The position numbers and the translations under genes were made by a program. The notes beneath the pieces were generated by a model. That model saw nothing but the letters and a program-made list of their open reading frames with translations, had not been told where the DNA came from and ran no database searches. DNA of 64,000 nt from Flavobacterium sp. ALJ2 (lineage in GTDB: Bacteria > Bacteroidota > Bacteroidia > Flavobacteriales > Flavobacteriaceae), in the NCBI RefSeq assembly GCF_015594725.1, contig NZ_JADNRC010000010.1, forward strand, positions 62,001 to 126,000. The letters run 5' to 3'. This document shows, one piece after another, positions 63,455-64,000 of the stretch (the stretch's first letter is position 1; every line of letters starts with the position of its first letter).

Positions 63455-64000
63455 ATGAAAAATTCAAAAATAAAAAACAGTATCACAGCGATAATCTTGC
63501 TATTTACAATTGCAAGTTTTGCCCAAGATAAAGCTTCTAATATAGTATCGCTGGATGTATTTTATTCGAAAATAAAAAGTCAAAAAAATCCACAGATAAT
63601 TGATGCTCGTGGCGCAGAGGAATATGCATTGAACCATATCAATGGCGCAGTCAATTTTAATTTACAATCTGAGAATTATGCAAAAGCTGTGGCAGCATTA
63701 GATAAATCAAAACCCGTTTTTATCTACTCCATCGGAGCTGGTAGAAGTGTAGCTTTAGAGAAAGAATTATTAAAAAATGGCTTCATAGAAGCATATAGTC
63801 TTGAAGGCGGAATTGCCAATTGGATTGGAAACGGAAAACCATTTTACACCAATTCAAAAAGCAAATTATCGCTAACAGAATACAACAAAATCATTGCCGA
63901 TAATAATGCTGTTTTAGTAGACATTGGATCTAAATATTGTGGTGCTTGCAAAAAAGTGAAACCTGTTTTAGAAACCATCAAAACGCAATACGGTACTAAT
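63455..64000 (+). CDS. Exported rhodanese-thioredoxin protein (runs off the window)
   Basis: Partial; 182 codons seen, no stop. A signal peptide (residues 1-23, ending ASFAQ) precedes a rhodanese domain (about 28-130: PQIIDARGAEEYALNHINGA, VFIYSIGAGRSVALEK, LEGGIANWIGNGKP). The usual catalytic Cys is Ser92 here (TCC codon), so sulfur transfer at that position is unlikely. A thioredoxin-like domain then begins with the redox motif YCGACKKVKP (Cys162 and Cys165). Fusion suggests periplasmic redox or persulfide handling. 4 nt after the hydroxylase gene. Confidence 0.88.
   Translation, partial: MKNSKIKNSITAIILLFTIASFAQDKASNIVSLDVFYSKIKSQKNPQIIDARGAEEYALNHINGAVNFNLQSENYAKAVAALDKSKPVFIYSIGAGRSVALEKELLKNGFIEAYSLEGGIANWIGNGKPFYTNSKSKLSLTEYNKIIADNNAVLVDIGSKYCGACKKVKPVLETIKTQYGTN

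Overview
The window looks like a chromosomal segment of a Flavobacterium-like member of the Bacteroidota. It is AT-rich and its promoters have the form TTTG-N19-TAnnTTTG. There are many lipoproteins with short SPII signals, a SusC/SusD pair, a MoaC-MoaB fusion, and family-typical proteins such as DUF4159, DUF2130, DUF4202, META and TamB. Start sites rarely carry a Shine-Dalgarno sequence, and short hairpin-plus-T-tract terminators separate most units. No rRNA, CRISPR array, prophage or intact insertion sequence was seen.

Layout. 1-7.9 kb (minus strand): a sugar kinase, gap and pfkA (glycolysis), then tamB. 8-16.9 kb: a plus-strand housekeeping run (tsaD, rsmE, DUF4159, a SpoU methylase), a decayed gene, an M43 metalloprotease whose start is out of frame because of an A8 run, an AI-2E family permease, a methyltransferase, a VanX-type dipeptidase and a secreted-protein gene broken by one TGA. 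17-22.3 kb (minus): an MFS exporter, a lipoprotein pair (beta-propeller plus metzincin-like HExxHxxGxxH protein) and a DUF4377/META protein. 22.7-23.35 kb: a transposase scrap next to four minus-strand tRNAs (Ser-GCT, Pro-TGG and two identical Arg-TCT). 23.6-31.5 kb: thiolase, NlpC/P60, and a divergent AraC regulator / aldo-keto reductase pair followed by MdaB-, YgiN- and quinone-reductase-like genes. 31.9-38.6 kb: DUF2130 protein, a 92-bp tandem repeat, a META lipoprotein, DUF4202, an orphan NarL-type response regulator, a porin and a Lys-rich protein.

38.8-54.3 kb (minus) is one functional block for nitrate use. It holds two NarK-type transporters, a b-type membrane protein, a molybdopterin nitrate reductase, a four-cluster ferredoxin, a Rieske protein, a small membrane protein, and nearly all of the molybdenum-cofactor pathway (moeA, mobA, moaD, moeB-rhodanese, moaE, moaCB, moaA), plus cobA for siroheme and a TauE/SafE permease. 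A palindrome sits about 42 bp upstream of the inferred start site.

54.9-64 kb (plus) is a sulfur-themed unit: SusC, SusD, a Cys-type sulfatase, a 39-residue membrane peptide, a fatty acid hydroxylase/sterol desaturase and a rhodanese-thioredoxin protein that runs off the window. Its strong promoter lies about 480 bp before susC. The leader between them encodes a 28-codon peptide ending CYMCICC, overlapped by a 14-bp hairpin, and a second 10-codon peptide ending SCCK followed 5 nt later by a perfect 10-bp hairpin. This looks like a cysteine-sensing attenuator for a sulfate-ester scavenging operon and is the most interesting candidate in the window.
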